A program made the translations under genes and the position numbers. DNA of 64,000 nt from Rhizobium sp. TH135 (GTDB lineage: Bacteria; Pseudomonadota; Alphaproteobacteria; Rhizobiales; Rhizobiaceae), in assembly GCF_002855515.1 (NCBI RefSeq), contig NZ_PKRP01000008.1, positions 106,493 through 170,492 on the forward strand, read 5' to 3'. Shown piece after piece: positions 63,903 through 64,000 of this stretch; positions within the stretch are counted from its first letter, which is position 1, and each line of letters opens with the position of its first letter. Under the pieces are notes generated by a model that ran no database searches, had not been told where the DNA came from, and was given only the letters and a program-made list of their open reading frames with translations.

Positions 63903-63934
63903 GAAAAAGGCCCCGGGGCCGAAGCCCCGAGGCC
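63903..63934 (-). terminator. Intrinsic terminator of the truncated right-edge gene
   Basis: GGCC-C-CGGGGC / GCCCCG-A-GGCC stem with one mismatch and a T-run on the minus strand. It lies 18 bases beyond the stop of the gene that enters from the right. Confidence 0.7.
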
Positions 63935-63951
63935 CACCACGCACCCTTGAA

Positions 63952-64000
63952 TTAGGAGGCGTTGGAAACCGTGCGGTTGACCAGGGTCACCGACTTGTCG
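63952..64000 (-). CDS. C-terminal end of an unidentified protein (partial)
   Basis: A frame on the minus strand enters at the right edge and ends in TAA with last residues DKSVTLVNRTVSNAS. The terminator just after it supports a real gene. The product cannot be named from 15 residues. Confidence 0.5.
   Translation of the reverse strand, partial: DKSVTLVNRTVSNAS

Overview
The window is a stretch of alphaproteobacterial chromosome, almost certainly from the Rhizobiaceae (Rhizobium/Agrobacterium group). Evidence for this is the high G+C, the densely packed genes, the two-piece permuted tmRNA, the alphaproteobacterial SspB next to a DUF4169 gene and a ribbon-helix-helix gene, the thyA-folA-hflK-hflC-degP cluster, a DUF1127 microprotein and a TIGR02587/TIGR02588 pair. 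I see no IS element, integrase, tRNA, rRNA or CRISPR array. Nothing suggests a recently acquired island, so this reads as core and near-core genome.

Layout. 1-2.4 kb: tail of an unknown gene, a membrane diguanylate cyclase and the TIGR02588/TIGR02587 pair. 2.5-6.0 kb: DEAD-box RNA helicase with a hexapeptide-repeat tail, a DnaQ-like exonuclease and CreA. 6.2-10.3 kb: small secreted protein, cheW with a chemoreceptor gene, DUF2189 membrane protein. 10.4-12.6 kb: 51-aa membrane protein, SCO1, PrmA, DUF1127. 12.8-18.5 kb: aminopeptidase P, AzlCD, DUF2164, PanBC (pantothenate) and a nicotinamidase. 18.7-23.9 kb: PQQ glucose dehydrogenase, DUF6074-like protein, a cupin gene divergent from a LysR regulator, thymidine kinase. 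23.9-36.4 kb: UvrD/PcrA helicase, an RND efflux adaptor and pump, a GlcD-type flavoprotein, a giant AsmA-like protein. 36.4-44.2 kb: coiled-coil protein, RHH, DUF4169, SspB, tmRNA, then ThyA-FolA and HflK-HflC-DUF2065-DegP. 44.2-51.1 kb: GGDEF-EAL protein, GNAT, SerB, MiaA, HerA-like ATPase. 51.2-53.9 kb: ilvIH behind a leader-peptide attenuator. 53.9-59.1 kb: ArsR-type regulator with a lysine-rich tail, aldo/keto reductase, LysE exporter, cobalt-type nitrile hydratase cluster, RecD-like helicase. 59.1-64.0 kb: DUF4405 protein, a MerR-LuxR fusion regulator, an orphan sensor-like protein, PdxJ, an aspartate/glutamate racemase-family gene divergent from an Lrp/AsnC regulator, and the tail of a truncated gene.

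How the genes work together. The region 37.2-44.2 kb groups protein quality control: tmRNA adds an ANDNNAKGYALAA tag, SspB delivers tagged proteins to ClpXP, HflKC modulates membrane proteolysis, and DegP acts in the periplasm. ThyA and FolA form the thymidylate/folate cycle and Tdk supplies salvage. PanBC, IlvIH, SerB and PdxJ supply pantothenate, branched-chain amino acids, serine and pyridoxal phosphate.

Only two stretches longer than 300 bases lack a protein gene of ordinary size. Positions 37987-38685 hold the tmRNA, and 51100-51438 hold the ilv leader and attenuator. I found no clear undescribed defence or mobile system. The items most worth a second look are the ilv leader, the tmRNA/SspB neighbourhood, the MerR-LuxR fusion, the His-rich nitrile hydratase and the orphan protein at 60.6-61.5 kb.
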